Program-made: the position numbers and the translations under genes
The notes under the pieces: model-generated
Databases searched by the model: none
Told to the model about the DNA's origin: nothing
The model's input: the letters and a program-made list of their open reading frames with translations, nothing else
Part shown: one piece after another, positions 43,177 through 51,014 of the stretch
How the letters are laid out: each line of letters starts with the position of its first letter
How positions within the stretch are numbered: position 1 is the stretch's first letter
DNA from: a virus
Virus record (IMG/VR): IMGVR_UViG_3300042340_000194
Location: 1 to 64,000 of that record
Length of the DNA stretch: 64,000 nt
Direction: 5' to 3' (one strand)

Positions 43177-43868
43177 GGGGCTGTCTCATCTTGAGACTCA
43201 TGAGACTGAGAATGATTCTCATCCCCCAGGCTGTGCCGCCGGGTCCGCTTCCTCACAGACTTGGCACTATTTTTGAGCCAGCGCTCTTTGACAACTTCGG
43301 GTATATCTTGTTGCTGCTTTACCCACTCTGTCACTTCCTCGATAGCGTTAGCATGGGCTGCAGCTTCCATGCGGTTGTAGAGAACATCATCCTGTAGCAA
43401 TTGCCGAAGTTGGCCACGCAGGATACTGTTATAGGCTAATACTACTTTGTGGGCAATAGTTGTGTATGATTCTGCATTCTCTGGTGTTAGCCGGTTACGT
43501 GCTCGTCTGCGGCTTTCATGCTCACGTTTGCGCGCTCTATCCGCAGCAGCTTTCCTCTCGGTTTCTCTAATATCTAAGATGGCTCTAATCTGAGTGCGGA
43601 ATCTAATGTAAACTTCTCTAGTGCGATCTAGTTTCCACATCTTAGTCTCTATGCTCCGTCTATTAGTAATAAGCAGATTATCTCCTTGTAAACTCGTAAC
43701 CATAGATCTGTAATCATGCTTGATAGTATCAATATTGGCGGCTAGATGGGCTAGTAACAGTATAAGTCCGTCGTTATCTAACTTATCTAAGTCGTCAAAA
43801 TAAAGAGGCTCATCAAGATTTTCACCCCATAAAACATAAACTCGTTCTTTACTCGGATCGAAAGGCAT
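43173..43868 (-). CDS. helical charged protein of unknown function
   Basis: ATG 43868 (MPFDPSKERVYVLWG) gives 231 residues and forms a TAATG overlap with the stop of the gene before it, so it is preferred over upstream starts. The N-terminal 30 residues are beta-like. The rest is a long basic/acidic helical region, with a dense Arg/Lys stretch at ADRARKREHESRRRARNR (about 113-130). It may bind nucleic acid. No family is recognised. Confidence 0.65.
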   Translation of the reverse strand: MPFDPSKERVYVLWGENLDEPLYFDDLDKLDNDGLILLLAHLAANIDTIKHDYRSMVTSLQGDNLLITNRRSIETKMWKLDRTREVYIRFRTQIRAILDIRETERKAAADRARKREHESRRRARNRLTPENAESYTTIAHKVVLAYNSILRGQLRQLLQDDVLYNRMEAAAHANAIEEVTEWVKQQQDIPEVVKERWLKNSAKSVRKRTRRHSLGDENHSQSHESQDETAP

Positions 43869-44305
43869 TAGGTGGACTCCGTGTGAGTAGTGAAAATCCG
43901 GCGGGCCGCTTCGATGACGGTGTTCATGTCGTCCTCGGGGTAGCCCCACCCGTAGTTCGAGCAGAAGATTTGATCACCATAATGGATCGGCAGTTTGTCG
44001 AATAACTCAGCTCCGGTGGGGATTACTCCTTGGATGTATTCTCTTAATCGGATGATGAGACTTCGCATGGTCCCGCCTTGAGAGAATCCCCGCCATTCCC
44101 CGTTGTAGTGGGTATAGATGAGGCGCTTTGTGTAACAGTCGATTAGATTTATTCGGCCTTGTCCGTCCAGGCACAGTACGCTTACGCGGTCTTGGTGGGA
44201 AAAGAACTTTCGCCCGGTAGTGGCTATGACTCGGATGAACTCATTGGCTTTAGCCAGTCTTTCGGCTTTGTCGGGCAGGGCCCGTAAACGATGAGGATAG
44301 GTCAT
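43868..44305 (-). CDS. hypothetical protein
   Basis: ATG 44305 (MTYPHRLRAL) gives 145 residues and overlaps the stop of the small membrane gene before it as ATGA. It has a mixed fold with VSVLCLDGQGRINLIDCYT and a tail with FCSNYGWGYPEDDMNTV. No motif is recognised. It is translationally coupled on both sides. Confidence 0.65.
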   Translation of the reverse strand: MTYPHRLRALPDKAERLAKANEFIRVIATTGRKFFSHQDRVSVLCLDGQGRINLIDCYTKRLIYTHYNGEWRGFSQGGTMRSLIIRLREYIQGVIPTGAELFDKLPIHYGDQIFCSNYGWGYPEDDMNTVIEAARRIFTTHTEST

Positions 44306-44433
44306 AATTGATTCTCCCCACAAGCGTAAGCGATTAAAGTCCAAGCAAGTATTCCAAGAGGTGTAGGATGAAGTGCAGTTGTTATGAAGAGGGTGCCTAA
44401 GCCTAACAGTAAAGAAAGTTGGGATTCTGTCAT
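44302..44433 (-). CDS. small two-span membrane protein (43 residues)
   Basis: ATG 44433 overlaps the preceding stop as ATGA, and the TGA at 44302 overlaps the next start as ATGA, so the gene is locked into the operon by both ends. Two hydrophobic stretches, LSLLLGLGTLFITTAL (about 6-21) and LGILAWTLIAYACG (about 26-39), are joined by a His-Pro turn. Together with the adjacent 68-residue membrane protein it could form a holin/antiholin pair. Confidence 0.6.
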   Translation of the reverse strand: MTESQLSLLLGLGTLFITTALHPTPLGILAWTLIAYACGENQL

Positions 44434-44636
44434 GGCTTCCCTCCACGTCTCATACAGCCATATGCGGTCAGCAGTAGTATTAAAGCTGGTAGTGCTATAG
44501 AACTTAAAATCAAAATATCCATCTTAGTTATAGGTGTAGATGGGGCGTTGGACTCTTGAGACATTAAGCGGGCTGCGTTGGAGGCGGTCATAGAGGCTCC
44601 GGTAGCTATTACTCCTGATGCCGATGCTCCGATCAT
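44430..44636 (-). CDS. small membrane protein with C-terminal span
   Basis: This 68-residue protein has a Ser/Ala-rich N-terminal half and one membrane span near the C terminus (ILILSSIALPALILLLTAYG, about 42-61), then a short basic tail. It overlaps the genes on both sides by four bases. A shorter start at MDILIL would give a 30-residue peptide. Function is unknown. Confidence 0.6.
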   Translation of the reverse strand: MIGASASGVIATGASMTASNAARLMSQESNAPSTPITKMDILILSSIALPALILLLTAYGCMRRGGKP

Positions 44637-45091
44637 GATTGCATCTCCCCGGCTTTAGCCTGGGGCAGCAACTGCCTAGCCGCCCAAGCGCGAACTCTTG
44701 ACCAGCGCTGGCGCATGGCGGCCTCGCAATTACTGGCTGACCAGCCTTCGTTTGCCTCGACAACCTCCCATGCGAGCGCCGTCGCAACATTGAAAGGCTC
44801 CGCAAAGTGGGGAGGGTCCAAATCCTCTTCTCGTGGGTCGAAGTACAACGGCACAGCATCGGTTCCTCTGTAGCGGCGAACCGCGCCAAAGGCACAGCAG
44901 CAACCTGTTTCTTCGTTTTCTAGTGCTCCGGCGGAGAGCTTCGGTTCAGGCAAGGCGTCGAGCCCCGCCGCAAGATCGCGCAGGAACTGTTGGCCGCGAT
45001 TGCCACGGATAGCAGATCGCAGGGCCCCGGCTTGCTGGCCCTCCATCCAGGGTTCGGCGTCGCCATAGTCGTCTTGGTAGAGGCGGCTCAT
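44633..45091 (-). CDS. hypothetical acidic protein with CCC motif
   Basis: ATG 45091 (MSRLYQDDYGD) gives 152 residues and overlaps the preceding stop. A Cys triplet occurs in EETGCCCAFGAVRRYRG (about 61-77), followed by a Phe/Pro segment and a helical EAMRQRWSRVRAWAARQ. The composition is more GC-rich than the tail genes. I do not recognise the family. Confidence 0.62.
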   Translation of the reverse strand: MSRLYQDDYGDAEPWMEGQQAGALRSAIRGNRGQQFLRDLAAGLDALPEPKLSAGALENEETGCCCAFGAVRRYRGTDAVPLYFDPREEDLDPPHFAEPFNVATALAWEVVEANEGWSASNCEAAMRQRWSRVRAWAARQLLPQAKAGEMQS

Positions 45092-45357
45092 GGCTCCACC
45101 TGCCCGGCCACGGGCGCTGGTATTTTGTGGCAGCATTCAGAGCACAGGTAGTGCCCGTCCGACTCGCAATCGGTAAAGTCCCCCAGCTTGCAGGGGCGAG
45201 GTTCGAACGCTGGGCACGGGCTATCTGGGTCGCGGTTGCCGGGGATGCCGGTCGGCTTTTTGCCGCTGGCTTGCATCTGCCTGGCGTAATGGCGATAGGC
45301 CCAGGTCGCGATTGCGAGGTAGGCGTCTGCCAGGGTTGGGATCTGGAGTAGTAACAT
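45088..45357 (-). CDS. small Cys-rich protein, possible zinc binding
   Basis: ATG 45357 (MLLLQIPTLAD) gives 89 residues. The N-terminal 25 residues are hydrophobic/helical. The second half has a CP-x7-C spacing and FTDCESDGHYLCSECCHK (about 61-78), plausible zinc ligands. It overlaps both neighbours. No family is recognised. Confidence 0.6.
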   Translation of the reverse strand: MLLLQIPTLADAYLAIATWAYRHYARQMQASGKKPTGIPGNRDPDSPCPAFEPRPCKLGDFTDCESDGHYLCSECCHKIPAPVAGQVEP

Positions 45358-46340
45358 CACTCCCCCTCCCCAGCCTGGGGCGCCTGACCGAAACCGCCCG
45401 CAGTTGCAGTGGCGTAAGTGGCCCACGCCCAAGATGCACCTGAGGTAAAAGCATCAAATTCGGCGTCCTGAGAGGTTAGTCCGTAACGGGAGCTTGCCTC
45501 TTTCGTTAACTGAGATCTAAAGGCATGAATAGCTGATTGCCGTGTCAAGCCCGATCCCGCCTCTGCCGGCGCTGGCGGGCTGGCCAGGTTTTCCCCAGGC
45601 CCTGGGGCCGCTGCAGGGGGGTGTCCCCAGCGGGCAAGCGAAGCGGAGAGCATGTCTCGCAACATCTCAAGGGTTTCACCCTGATCGTTGTAATAATGAA
45701 ACCCGAACTCGGCGCACAGCTCGTCAACATCGGCGAGGGTGGGCCCTTCCCCCTTCTCCGGCGCGGGCGGGGATGGCAGTGTAGCAATCATGCGCTTTAA
45801 TCGCTGACGCAATCTGTGGTGATTGCTGCTATTGGCGCGACTGTCAGAGTCGCCAATACAAAAATCAAGCGCTTCAATTATTCGCTGAACATCAGCCGGT
45901 GCCAAACGGGAGGAGGAAGAAGCAAACTGAAACGCTCTCACTCCCCAGATGCCTCGTAAAAGGGTTTCTGGATGCACCTCCAGCCCACGACCCATCTGGC
46001 GGAAGAAAACCTCCAGCAGTTGCTTGTCCGCATCCTCACCTTGGGGATCAATGTAAGGAGCTGGCGGGATGGCGTCGTAGCGGCGTAACTGGCCTAGTGC
46101 ATTGGCGACTAAATCGAAGTCGTCAGAGCCGGAGCTTGCGTCTCCATGTTGAATCCGCTCCAGTGCGCACAGGGCCTCTTCCGCCAACGTTGGCCTATCC
46201 GGCTCAGTGTTCAGGGCGGCGCGGCCTGCGGCGACGGCATCATCCCAGGCCGTCATATCAGGGTCTGCGCCATTGGCGCTGGCCAAGTCTTCCAGCTCGA
46301 TCAACCGCTTCAGTGCGGCACGGGGCGTTGGGGTGCTCAT
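45357..46340 (-). CDS. hypothetical GC-rich protein
   Basis: ATG 46340 (MSTPTPRAALKRL) gives 327 residues; the longer upstream frame is unlikely because it overlaps another gene. It is helical and acidic, with repeated Ala/Pro linkers (SPPAPEKGEG, PAAAPGPGEN). Two copies of a DADKQLLEVF / DVQRIIEALDF-type segment lie in the first half. The C-terminal GFGQAPQAGEGE tail is acidic. No motif is recognised. Confidence 0.62.
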   Translation of the reverse strand: MSTPTPRAALKRLIELEDLASANGADPDMTAWDDAVAAGRAALNTEPDRPTLAEEALCALERIQHGDASSGSDDFDLVANALGQLRRYDAIPPAPYIDPQGEDADKQLLEVFFRQMGRGLEVHPETLLRGIWGVRAFQFASSSSRLAPADVQRIIEALDFCIGDSDSRANSSNHHRLRQRLKRMIATLPSPPAPEKGEGPTLADVDELCAEFGFHYYNDQGETLEMLRDMLSASLARWGHPPAAAPGPGENLASPPAPAEAGSGLTRQSAIHAFRSQLTKEASSRYGLTSQDAEFDAFTSGASWAWATYATATAGGFGQAPQAGEGE

Positions 46341-47323
46341 GGTTGGGTTGCAATGGTGGAAGGATTCCCGGCCACGGGCGCTGGTTGTGAGATAGCGCGA
46401 TAGGGGAGCAGCCAGCCTGCGGGGTAGACCATATCTGGGTTGGTCAGTTGCCAAGGGCCCTGCGGCCCCGGACTCCACCAGCACTCGCCATTGGAGTTGC
46501 TCCACCCAAGCTGCTGCCTCCATGCCGAATCATCCCCGGTCGGGACTGGCGTGGTGGCGGGGACACCCCAGCGGGCGATAGCGTACTCAATGGCAGGGAG
46601 TAAATCACCATCAAGATGCTTCTTACTGATCAGATACGCTACGGCTCCTCGGATCTGGCCCTCAGTTGCTATCTGGCTTACCAGGTTGCGGTGATGGTCA
46701 GATAACACCGCCGCAGCTTGAGCTTGAGTGTTGAAGGGATACACAGAGGCATCCCAGTCTTCCTCGACAATACCGGCCAACCTGGCGGCCTCATCGAATA
46801 AAGGGCTGAACTGTTGATGGGTGACCCACCCATAGGCTGAGTAGGCATGATGGAAAGCGGTTAGTAACGCATCAATATTGTCTTGTTTCTCGATAAGGCT
46901 GGAGGCATGAAGGTTTCGATCACGGGCGATGGCTCGGGACTGGGCCCAGGCCAGTTGCTCGAAAGACTCCAGAGACTCCCATTGATGGAGCTGATCAGCT
47001 TGAGCGTTCCACTGCTCGATTAGATCATGCTCAGATAGCGGGCCGGGAGGAATGTCGTCACAGGTCGCATTGGCCTGTTGCAGGCCCTGCTGTTGTGGTT
47101 GTTGTGATTCGGTAGGCTGCGGGCTCGGGGGATCCTCGGTCATTTCCAGTAAAATTGGTTCATTTTTAACCGGGCACATCGCCCAATGAGTTATCCCTGC
47201 AGCGAAACTCGCTGGTTGTTGAGAGAACTTTTTGAAGAGTAGCGAGGGGTGATGCCCGTTACATCGAGAACAGCCTACTACATCGGTGTAGTAGGTTTCA
47301 GGTAGATCTGTGAGGTTTGTCAT
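46337..47323 (-). CDS. hypothetical protein with N-terminal zinc motif
   Basis: This 328-residue protein begins with a likely zinc module: VGCSRCNGHHPSL (about 16-28), then THWAMCPV (about 46-53). Such pairs occur in many phage accessory proteins. A Gln-rich linker follows. The middle is helical, and the C-terminal Trp/Pro-rich part has GECWWSPGPQGPWQL and WLLPYRAI. It overlaps the next gene by four bases. Confidence 0.62.
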   Translation of the reverse strand: MTNLTDLPETYYTDVVGCSRCNGHHPSLLFKKFSQQPASFAAGITHWAMCPVKNEPILLEMTEDPPSPQPTESQQPQQQGLQQANATCDDIPPGPLSEHDLIEQWNAQADQLHQWESLESFEQLAWAQSRAIARDRNLHASSLIEKQDNIDALLTAFHHAYSAYGWVTHQQFSPLFDEAARLAGIVEEDWDASVYPFNTQAQAAAVLSDHHRNLVSQIATEGQIRGAVAYLISKKHLDGDLLPAIEYAIARWGVPATTPVPTGDDSAWRQQLGWSNSNGECWWSPGPQGPWQLTNPDMVYPAGWLLPYRAISQPAPVAGNPSTIATQP

Positions 47324-47337
47324 GAATGGGGATCTTT

Positions 47338-47838
47338 TCAGGAGTTGGTTAAAGAATGCGGTAGTTGTGGAGTTGGGCTCAACGCCTGTAAAATCAGATA
47401 TTGGTTGTTCTTGTCTTCAAGGTTGTGCAGTGTGCCGTCCCTCCGATACAGCCAGTTGCGCATAATAGGGTCTTCTACCATCTGTACCACATCTCCGTGA
47501 TGGATGGTTCTATGCCCCAAAGCGCCATGCCGAACCATGTACCAAGTTGGGCCCGGTTCCACAGACCCAGCACTGACTCCAGGGCTTAGCTGCAATTGCA
47601 TGGGCGCTACTTGCGGGAGCACCCATGCAATATTAGGGTCTCTGTAGCCTGGTGGGACAATGCAACCGAAGTTGTTATCGGAATAGCTGATGTTACCAAT
47701 TACCTCGGCGTAGCCTTGCCCTACTGCTAGTAATGGCCGATCAGGTCGGGCATGTACATCACCGATGATAATTAGATCACCTTGAGATAAGAAGCGGAGT
47801 AACGGGCGGCGGATTGAGCGGATTAAGCGTTTGAACAT
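47338..47838 (-). CDS. hypothetical protein, basic N terminus
   Basis: This 166-residue protein has a basic N terminus (KRLIRSIRRPLLRF) and a short GDLIIIGDVHARPD segment resembling the start of a metallophosphatase, although the downstream GNHE-type motif is missing. The rest is beta-rich. I would not call it an enzyme. It lies between the zinc-motif gene and an interrupted gene. Confidence 0.6.
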   Translation of the reverse strand: MFKRLIRSIRRPLLRFLSQGDLIIIGDVHARPDRPLLAVGQGYAEVIGNISYSDNNFGCIVPPGYRDPNIAWVLPQVAPMQLQLSPGVSAGSVEPGPTWYMVRHGALGHRTIHHGDVVQMVEDPIMRNWLYRRDGTLHNLEDKNNQYLILQALSPTPQLPHSLTNS

Positions 47839-47873
47839 GAGGGTTTTCGTGATAGAAGGGTGTTTGAGGTGGG

Positions 47874-48257
47874 TCAGATGTCGCCCCAGTCTTCGGGGCC
47901 TAGCCCGTAGTAATCTCGATAATTCCCAAAATCTGTAATATTAGAATCTGAAGGATAGCGCGATAGGGCTTTCGTAATAAGGTAATCATTTAGCGCTCGC
48001 AGTTGTCTAGGAGATAGCCACGGAGGGTCGTAGTCACGCGGATAACGGGTAAGCGTACATTATTGGCCTACACATGAAGCAATTATATAAGCGTAGGCTG
48101 AGGTAGTTTTTGTACTAAGTCTAAGCCGGAACGGCTTGTTGTCTAGTAACTTCTGTAGCAGTATATTCTGTTGCTTAGCATTTAGATCTCTGCCTACTAA
48201 TCTGTTTAATTTTAATCTATCGTAACTTATGATACAGAATCGTGAAGAATTGCTCAT
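47874..48257 (-). pseudogene. small gene interrupted by an in-frame TAA
   Basis: The first 65 residues (48060-48257) start at ATG 48257 and stop at TAA 48058-48060. The same frame then stays open for about 61 more codons to TGA 47874-47876. It has a normal protein-like composition (LTRYPRDYDPPWLSPRQLRA, then a FGNYRDYYGLGPEDWGDI close) but no start codon of its own. The downstream part ends 36 bases before the next gene. Either a nonsense mutation split one gene, or stop readthrough makes a longer form. The upstream part may still work alone. Confidence 0.5.
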
Positions 48258-48691
48258 TGTAGATTCAATGCCTGTCTTGCTGAAGGTCTATTGATAGCAG
48301 CGGTGTCCTTGATAAGAACACTATTTGACAGTTCTTGCTGCTGCATATCTATGTACTCTCTAATCTTTCTTAAGCGTAAATCTACCTGGGAAGAGTTCGA
48401 ATATCTACTAACCCAAGCCATATCATCGGCGATCTGCTCTCGTGTAGGAGGAGGCACATTGTGTATATTAGCAGCTATCTTTAATATCGGATGGGCCTGG
48501 GGCCTATCACTTCCGCTGTATGCAGTGTATGCAGGGAATGCTTGGTACACCGCTTCGCGGAGTGCGGCTGCTACCGCTCTACGGTAGTACATGTTAGTCG
48601 CCCCATTAGCGTCTCGATACGCCTGAAGTATTGCCTCCGAGGCGGGAGTTAGCTCAGGAAATTCGACGGAGTTTGAAGTAGAGCTGGTCAT
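48254..48691 (-). CDS. hypothetical protein, paralogue of the 51707-52123 gene
   Basis: This 145-residue helical protein shares a pattern with the 138-residue protein at 51707-52123: FPELTPASEAIL against FPPLTEQSKAVL, AAALREAVYQAFP against SAALREAMRQSYP, and IAANIHNVPPPT against IADNIHNIHPTP. Function is unknown. It overlaps the interrupted gene by four bases. Confidence 0.65.
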   Translation of the reverse strand: MTSSTSNSVEFPELTPASEAILQAYRDANGATNMYYRRAVAAALREAVYQAFPAYTAYSGSDRPQAHPILKIAANIHNVPPPTREQIADDMAWVSRYSNSSQVDLRLRKIREYIDMQQQELSNSVLIKDTAAINRPSARQALNLQ

Positions 48692-48741
48692 GACGAGTGA
48701 TGCTGTGGTTGTAACGTTGGTGGTGAGTGGATGAAGATTGG

Positions 48742-49056
48742 TTAAGGGTTAACCGAGGATCTGGCCACTACGGCGAGATCCTCTAGAGCTTTAGCAATAT
48801 CTTCAATGCCCGCTAGCGCGGCCGTAGGGTTTAGGAAAGGCCGCTGAGCGATATTAGCACGAACGGGGTAGTTACGGTGATCTTTTTGATCACGGACATA
48901 AATCACAGAGTTCGCAGGAAGCTCGAACTCTCCGGTCCACCAGGGCTGACCGCATTGTTTACTACTGCATCGTCGTTTGCGGATAATGGACTCGATGGTG
49001 TCATTTCTGGTTGTAACGACAGAGTGGGTTTTGCCTCCACAGGACGGGCAGAGCAT
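48742..49056 (-). CDS. zinc-ribbon protein (NrdR/Ogr-like N terminus)
   Basis: This 104-residue protein starts with MLCPSCGGKTHSVVTTRN and RKRRCSSKQCGQPWWTGEF, a C-x2-C and C-x4-C zinc ribbon with the basic middle seen in NrdR and Ogr/Delta-type regulators. The ATP-cone domain of NrdR is absent. A small transcriptional regulator role is plausible. It starts six bases after the stop of the gene before it. Confidence 0.72.
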   Translation of the reverse strand: MLCPSCGGKTHSVVTTRNDTIESIIRKRRCSSKQCGQPWWTGEFELPANSVIYVRDQKDHRNYPVRANIAQRPFLNPTAALAGIEDIAKALEDLAVVARSSVNP

Positions 49057-49061
49057 GGCGA

Positions 49062-49316
49062 TCAGGGCTGTTGAGATTGAGAATCAGTCGCAAGAGGCTT
49101 TGGAGATTCCCAGTAGACGCAGTGGTCATCGAGTTCCTAGCGGCGAGAAATGGAGCCTCCTGTCGGCCTCGGGGGGATCCCCCCTGGCCAGTATTGGCAG
49201 GCCGGGATGGCTGGGATCTTGATGCGCTTTGTGCATTGCCCCTCCCCGCTGGGGTGGAGCCGCCCGGTGCTGGTGAGGCGCCATTTGGCGTGAATGCAGC
49301 CGTTGCAGGTTTTCAC
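49062..49316 (-). pseudogene. small Cys-rich phage protein interrupted by an in-frame TAG
   Basis: From GTG 49316 the frame encodes MKTCNGCIHAKW, a TGRLHPSGEGQCTKR segment, IPACQYWPGG and TGGSISRR, then meets TAG at 49137-49139. It continues with ELDDHCVYWE to TGA 49062. The Cys residues on both sides (C4, C7, C29, C41 before and one Cys after the stop) and the closing DHC-x-YWE look like one intact small zinc protein of a common phage type. The full frame ends six bases before the next start, as a real gene would. So this is either a recent nonsense mutation or suppressible amber readthrough. Confidence 0.6.
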
Positions 49317-49320
49317 GGGA

Positions 49321-49530
49321 TCAGGAGGTTAATTCGGAACTACGGGCGGCGGATCGAGCGAAACGCCTATAGTTTATTTTGTGGTCGATGTCAAGACTTT
49401 TATTTGTGGCTTGTAATATGTAGCGTGAACGGTTGATTAACGATTGTACTCTGTGTGGGTCTTTATCTGGTTGTTCTAAAGTGTTGCATAGCTCAGTGCA
49501 GAGATCAGAAAGAGTTTTGATACTGGTCAT
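49321..49530 (-). CDS. small hypothetical protein
   Basis: This 69-residue helical protein (LSDLCTELCNTLEQPDKD, then RVQSLINRSRYILQATN) starts at ATG 49530, overlapping the ThyX stop by four bases. No family is recognised. Coupling to ThyX supports expression. Confidence 0.6.
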   Translation of the reverse strand: MTSIKTLSDLCTELCNTLEQPDKDPHRVQSLINRSRYILQATNKSLDIDHKINYRRFARSAARSSELTS

Positions 49531-50291
49531 GGTGCCAGCCTCGCCTTACCCCAACGTTTTTCTTTGTAGTAAGCAGCGATAGCTGGCGTCCATTTTTCAA
49601 ACTCAACCATCATCAGCTCGCAGAGGGCTTGGATCTCTAGCTGTGCGTCGAGCTTCGTTCGTAGATCGAGGAAGTGCATAAGCGAACGGATGTTGAAGCT
49701 AACTACGAAATTCTGGCGATACTCAAAGGCTAATACTCCTCGGGCGTGTTCTTCGGCTACGCCTTGATGGACTAGATCTGAATAGCGCTTAGCAGTTTCA
49801 TTCATAAGATACATGTCGTTGTCACGGTCTTCTTTGGAATACTTGTAATAGCTTCCATTTCGTCCATGATAGAGCCCCACAGGGCGTTGAAAAAATATGT
49901 CATTGAACTTAAGCATGCTATTTATATGTCTAACATAATCCACAATCCTTGATCCTGTGTAACGCATCGACTGAACATCGAAAGAAATCCCGACCCGATG
50001 TGTACGGGCCTGTTGCATTACCGAATGAGGGAATCCTGCTACACCGAAGACAATGACGTTGTGCTCTAACGGGCCGTAATGGCCTCGTTCACCGGAGAGG
50101 AGGCGTTTAACGAGGATTAGGCCGGCATCGTGCTCGGGGGGCGGTGTCTCATCCCCCACGAAGCCTTCGGAGTAGTCCTGGTGCATGCCGAACCAAGAGG
50201 CTTGGCTGGGATTGTGGAGGGCAGTGAGGGTTTTGACGCGGAGCCGGGGGTCGCTTTGGATGATGTCCGAGGCGGTGATGGTGAGAGACAT
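49527..50291 (-). CDS. thyX: flavin-dependent thymidylate synthase
   Basis: ATG 50291 (MSLTITASD) gives 254 residues. It makes dTMP from dUMP using FAD and methylene-tetrahydrofolate. The ThyX motif RTHRVGISFDVQSMR lies at about residues 95-109, close to the RHRxxSxNxxSxR family motif in the form common in cyanobacteria and their phages. The C-terminal part has NFVVSFNIRSLMHFLDLR, including the conserved N-x-RS-x2-HFL-x-LR. It works with Dcd, which supplies dUTP/dUMP. Confidence 0.95.
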   Translation of the reverse strand: MSLTITASDIIQSDPRLRVKTLTALHNPSQASWFGMHQDYSEGFVGDETPPPEHDAGLILVKRLLSGERGHYGPLEHNVIVFGVAGFPHSVMQQARTHRVGISFDVQSMRYTGSRIVDYVRHINSMLKFNDIFFQRPVGLYHGRNGSYYKYSKEDRDNDMYLMNETAKRYSDLVHQGVAEEHARGVLAFEYRQNFVVSFNIRSLMHFLDLRTKLDAQLEIQALCELMMVEFEKWTPAIAAYYKEKRWGKARLAP

Positions 50292-50296
50292 GGGGA

Positions 50297-50716
50297 TCAA
50301 GAATTAAATGGTTGAGATGGGGATTGAGCTAAATCATAATCATCGACTAACTTTTTAGCAGCGCGGATCTTTCGGACTAACGTCTTCTGCTCACGCTTAG
50401 TCATCGAAGTGATATGCCAGTGATCACAGCATTGACATAGGTAGCTAGAGCCGGCGTGGCCGGTGTGTCGGAGAAAGGTAGAGATCTCGCGGCGGCTGTT
50501 GTAAGCCGCTTTGCAGCGGCATGCACCCTCTAATCTCTGGAGAAAGTTTCGGGCTTCTGCGAGTTCACAGAAGAAGTTGGGGGATTCTCCAGAAACTCCG
50601 CTGAGGATGTTTGGATTAGCCGGTGCAGCCGCTGGCGGGGCCTGTCCATGCTGGGGACTCCTGTTTTTTCTGGAGGCGGCGGGGCGCCGATGGGATAGGT
50701 GGGTAAACTTCGCCAT
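50297..50716 (-). CDS. small zinc-finger protein
   Basis: ATG 50716 (MAKFTHLSHRR) gives 139 residues. After a Pro/Ala-rich start it has EGACRCKAAYNSRREIST (about 77-94) and SSYLCQCCDHWHITSM (about 103-118). This matches a recurring phage zinc module, C-x-C-K-x-Y-x-S-R followed by Y-x-C-x2-C-x2-WH-x-TS. A basic helix follows. It overlaps the next gene upstream by 187 bases in a different frame. Confidence 0.65.
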   Translation of the reverse strand: MAKFTHLSHRRPAASRKNRSPQHGQAPPAAAPANPNILSGVSGESPNFFCELAEARNFLQRLEGACRCKAAYNSRREISTFLRHTGHAGSSYLCQCCDHWHITSMTKREQKTLVRKIRAAKKLVDDYDLAQSPSQPFNS

Positions 50717-50811
50717 CGGCGGGAGAGGAGAAAACGGATTAGCAATGATAATAGGAGGATGAGAGTGATGTAAGGGGTTAGCCAGAGGCGAAGCCGTTTT
50801 AGAAAAGGCAT
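50530..50811 (-). CDS. small membrane protein with Pro-rich tail, overlapping gene
   Basis: This 93-residue protein starts at ATG 50811 by a TGATG overlap with the gene before it. A basic N terminus leads to one span (LTPYITLILLLSLLIRFLL, about 11-29), then RR and a Pro/Arg-rich soluble tail. The last two thirds share DNA with the zinc-finger gene in another frame. The layout recalls nested lysis genes, but no lipobox is seen. Confidence 0.55.
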   Translation of the reverse strand: MPFLKRLRLWLTPYITLILLLSLLIRFLLSRRWRSLPTYPIGAPPPPEKTGVPSMDRPRQRLHRLIQTSSAEFLENPPTSSVNSQKPETFSRD

Positions 50812-51014
50812 CAGTCTCCACCTTCGGTGAGATAGCTAGTGGCGGAGGAATCCGCGAACCGCCGGGGGCGGGGGGCCTCACCGGAGGAGATGCTCTGGGC
50901 TCGGTCGATAGCAGCGGAGGTCTCGCTCAAGACGCTCACCAGGGGGCTGGCGACGGGAGCGAGTTCCTGGAGCAGGGCTGCGGCGGCGGCGAAGAACGGG
51001 AGGGGTTTAGACAT
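50811..51014 (-). CDS. small hypothetical protein
   Basis: ATG 51014 (MSKPLPFFAAAAALL) gives 67 residues. The N-terminal 30 residues are Ala/Leu/Val-rich, possibly a membrane anchor or signal-like helix; the rest is polar. It overlaps the HTH gene by eight bases and is coupled to the membrane protein gene downstream. Confidence 0.5.
   Translation of the reverse strand: MSKPLPFFAAAAALLQELAPVASPLVSVLSETSAAIDRAQSISSGEAPRPRRFADSSATSYLTEGGD

Noticed and set aside
47338-47838. Metallophosphatase call based on GDLIIIGDVHARPD
   Set aside because: Only the first motif is present; the downstream GNHE and His motifs are missing.
49062-49316. Genome-wide recoding of TAG
   Set aside because: TAG serves as an ordinary terminal stop elsewhere, for example at 3669-3671 and 18559-18561, so global recoding is unlikely.
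50297-50881. Longer version of the zinc-finger gene
   Set aside because: The extra N-terminal part is Pro-rich and overlaps two other coupled genes; ATG 50716 is a better start.
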